Assembly: GCA_029010655.1 (NCBI GenBank)
Contig: JAQXKW010000251.1
Location: 1-6,010 of the forward strand
Source: Clostridia bacterium
Lineage (GTDB): Bacteria; Bacillota; Clostridia; Oscillospirales; CAG-272
Direction: 5' to 3'
Length of the DNA: 6,010 nucleotides
In this document: positions 5,852 to 6,010 of the stretch, piece after piece
Position numbering within the stretch: the first letter of the stretch is position 1
Layout: each line of letters opens with the position of its first letter
The notes under the pieces: generated by a model
What the model saw: only the letters and a program-made list of their open reading frames with translations
The model's database searches: none
Told to the model about the DNA's origin: nothing
Program-made: the position numbers and the translations under genes

Positions 5852-5887
5852 GGTCGCTTTCTTGAAAGAAAGCTCCGCAAAGAACTT
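5852..5887. repeat. 36-bp direct repeat, copy 2, with internal hairpin
   Basis: Exact copy of 5679-5714, starting 173 bases further on, with hairpin at 5856-5873. Two perfect copies in noncoding or gene-end DNA suggest a family of interspersed intergenic repeats in this genome. Confidence 0.9.
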
Positions 5888-5907
5888 TATACTATATCAG
5901 GTAATGG

Positions 5908-5986
5908 GTTTGTGCAGGACGGTATCTTTAGTCCGCGCCGCCCCCGTAGAATGCGGGAGCCGCGAGAGCGGATACCGCTCACAAAC
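5908..5986. other. Long imperfect hairpin / possible structured RNA
   Basis: Nested complementary segments: GTTTGTG (5908-5914) with CACAAAC (5980-5986); CGGTATC (5920-5926) with GATACCG (5971-5977); CGCG (5934-5937) with CGCG (5961-5964); and CCCG (5943-5946) with CGGG (5954-5957). An alternative perfect hairpin GAGCGG-ATA-CCGCTC (5966-5980) would compete with the middle stem. It could be a leader RNA of a gene beyond the right edge or another repeat element. The strand is unknown and no known riboswitch class is recognised. Confidence 0.4.
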
Positions 5987-6010
5987 GGTTTTCTGATAGC
6001 TTGGACGGAA

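Noticed and set aside
5679..5887. CRISPR array
   Set aside because: There are only two repeat copies, they are 173 bases apart, and the interval holds a terminator and dyads rather than a spacer of usual length.
5862..5893. Possible promoter TTGAAA ... TATACT
   Set aside because: The spacer would be 20 bases and the -35 lies in the repeat hairpin, so support is too weak.
5784..5996. 70-codon plus-strand frame at the right end
   Set aside because: It runs through hairpins and the 36-bp repeat; the product has no family features and no ribosome site precedes it.

Overview
The window looks like chromosomal DNA from a Gram-positive anaerobe of the class Clostridia, most likely a gut or rumen relative of Ruminococcus/Oscillospiraceae. 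The grounds are a type I dockerin on a secreted protein, a BspA-like leucine-rich-repeat surface protein, a BlaI/BlaR1-type regulator pair, strong AGGAGG-like ribosome binding sites, consensus sigma-A promoters and moderate GC content. The assignment rests on gene content only; no rRNA or other marker gene is present.

Bases 1-4365 hold one leftward (minus-strand) operon. In transcription order it is: a tandem pair of nearly superimposable promoter-operator units (4234-4365); a BlaI/MecI-family repressor (3839-4201); a 640-residue secreted protein with a CBM9-like domain, a concanavalin-A-like domain and a C-terminal dockerin (1864-3786); a BlaR1-like M56 membrane metalloprotease (235-1830); and the start of a secreted BspA-like LRR protein that runs off the left edge (1-215). 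The gaps are 52, 33 and 19 bases, so co-transcription is likely. The M56 protein lacks a penicillin-binding sensor domain. It carries instead a long acidic Pro/Thr/Glu linker and an extracellular cysteine-repeat domain.

Bases 4366-4510 are a divergent intergenic region with a consensus rightward promoter (4434-4462). It drives a stand-alone Gfo/Idh/MocA-family NAD(P)-dependent oxidoreductase (4517-5692), followed by a good intrinsic terminator (5728-5760).

Bases 5693-6010 contain no credible gene. They hold the terminator, two exact copies of a 36-bp repeat with an internal hairpin (the first supplies the stop codon of the oxidoreductase), two GC-rich dyads and a long imperfect hairpin at 5908-5986. 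This resembles a mosaic of intergenic repeat elements.

Proposed working (inference): a signal at the cell surface is sensed by the cysteine-repeat domain of the M56 protein, its cytoplasmic zinc protease is activated, the BlaI-like repressor is cleaved and leaves the two operators, and the secreted carbohydrate-binding/dockerin and LRR proteins are made together with the sensor. If right, this is a beta-lactamase-type signalling module rewired to control surface or carbohydrate-binding proteins.
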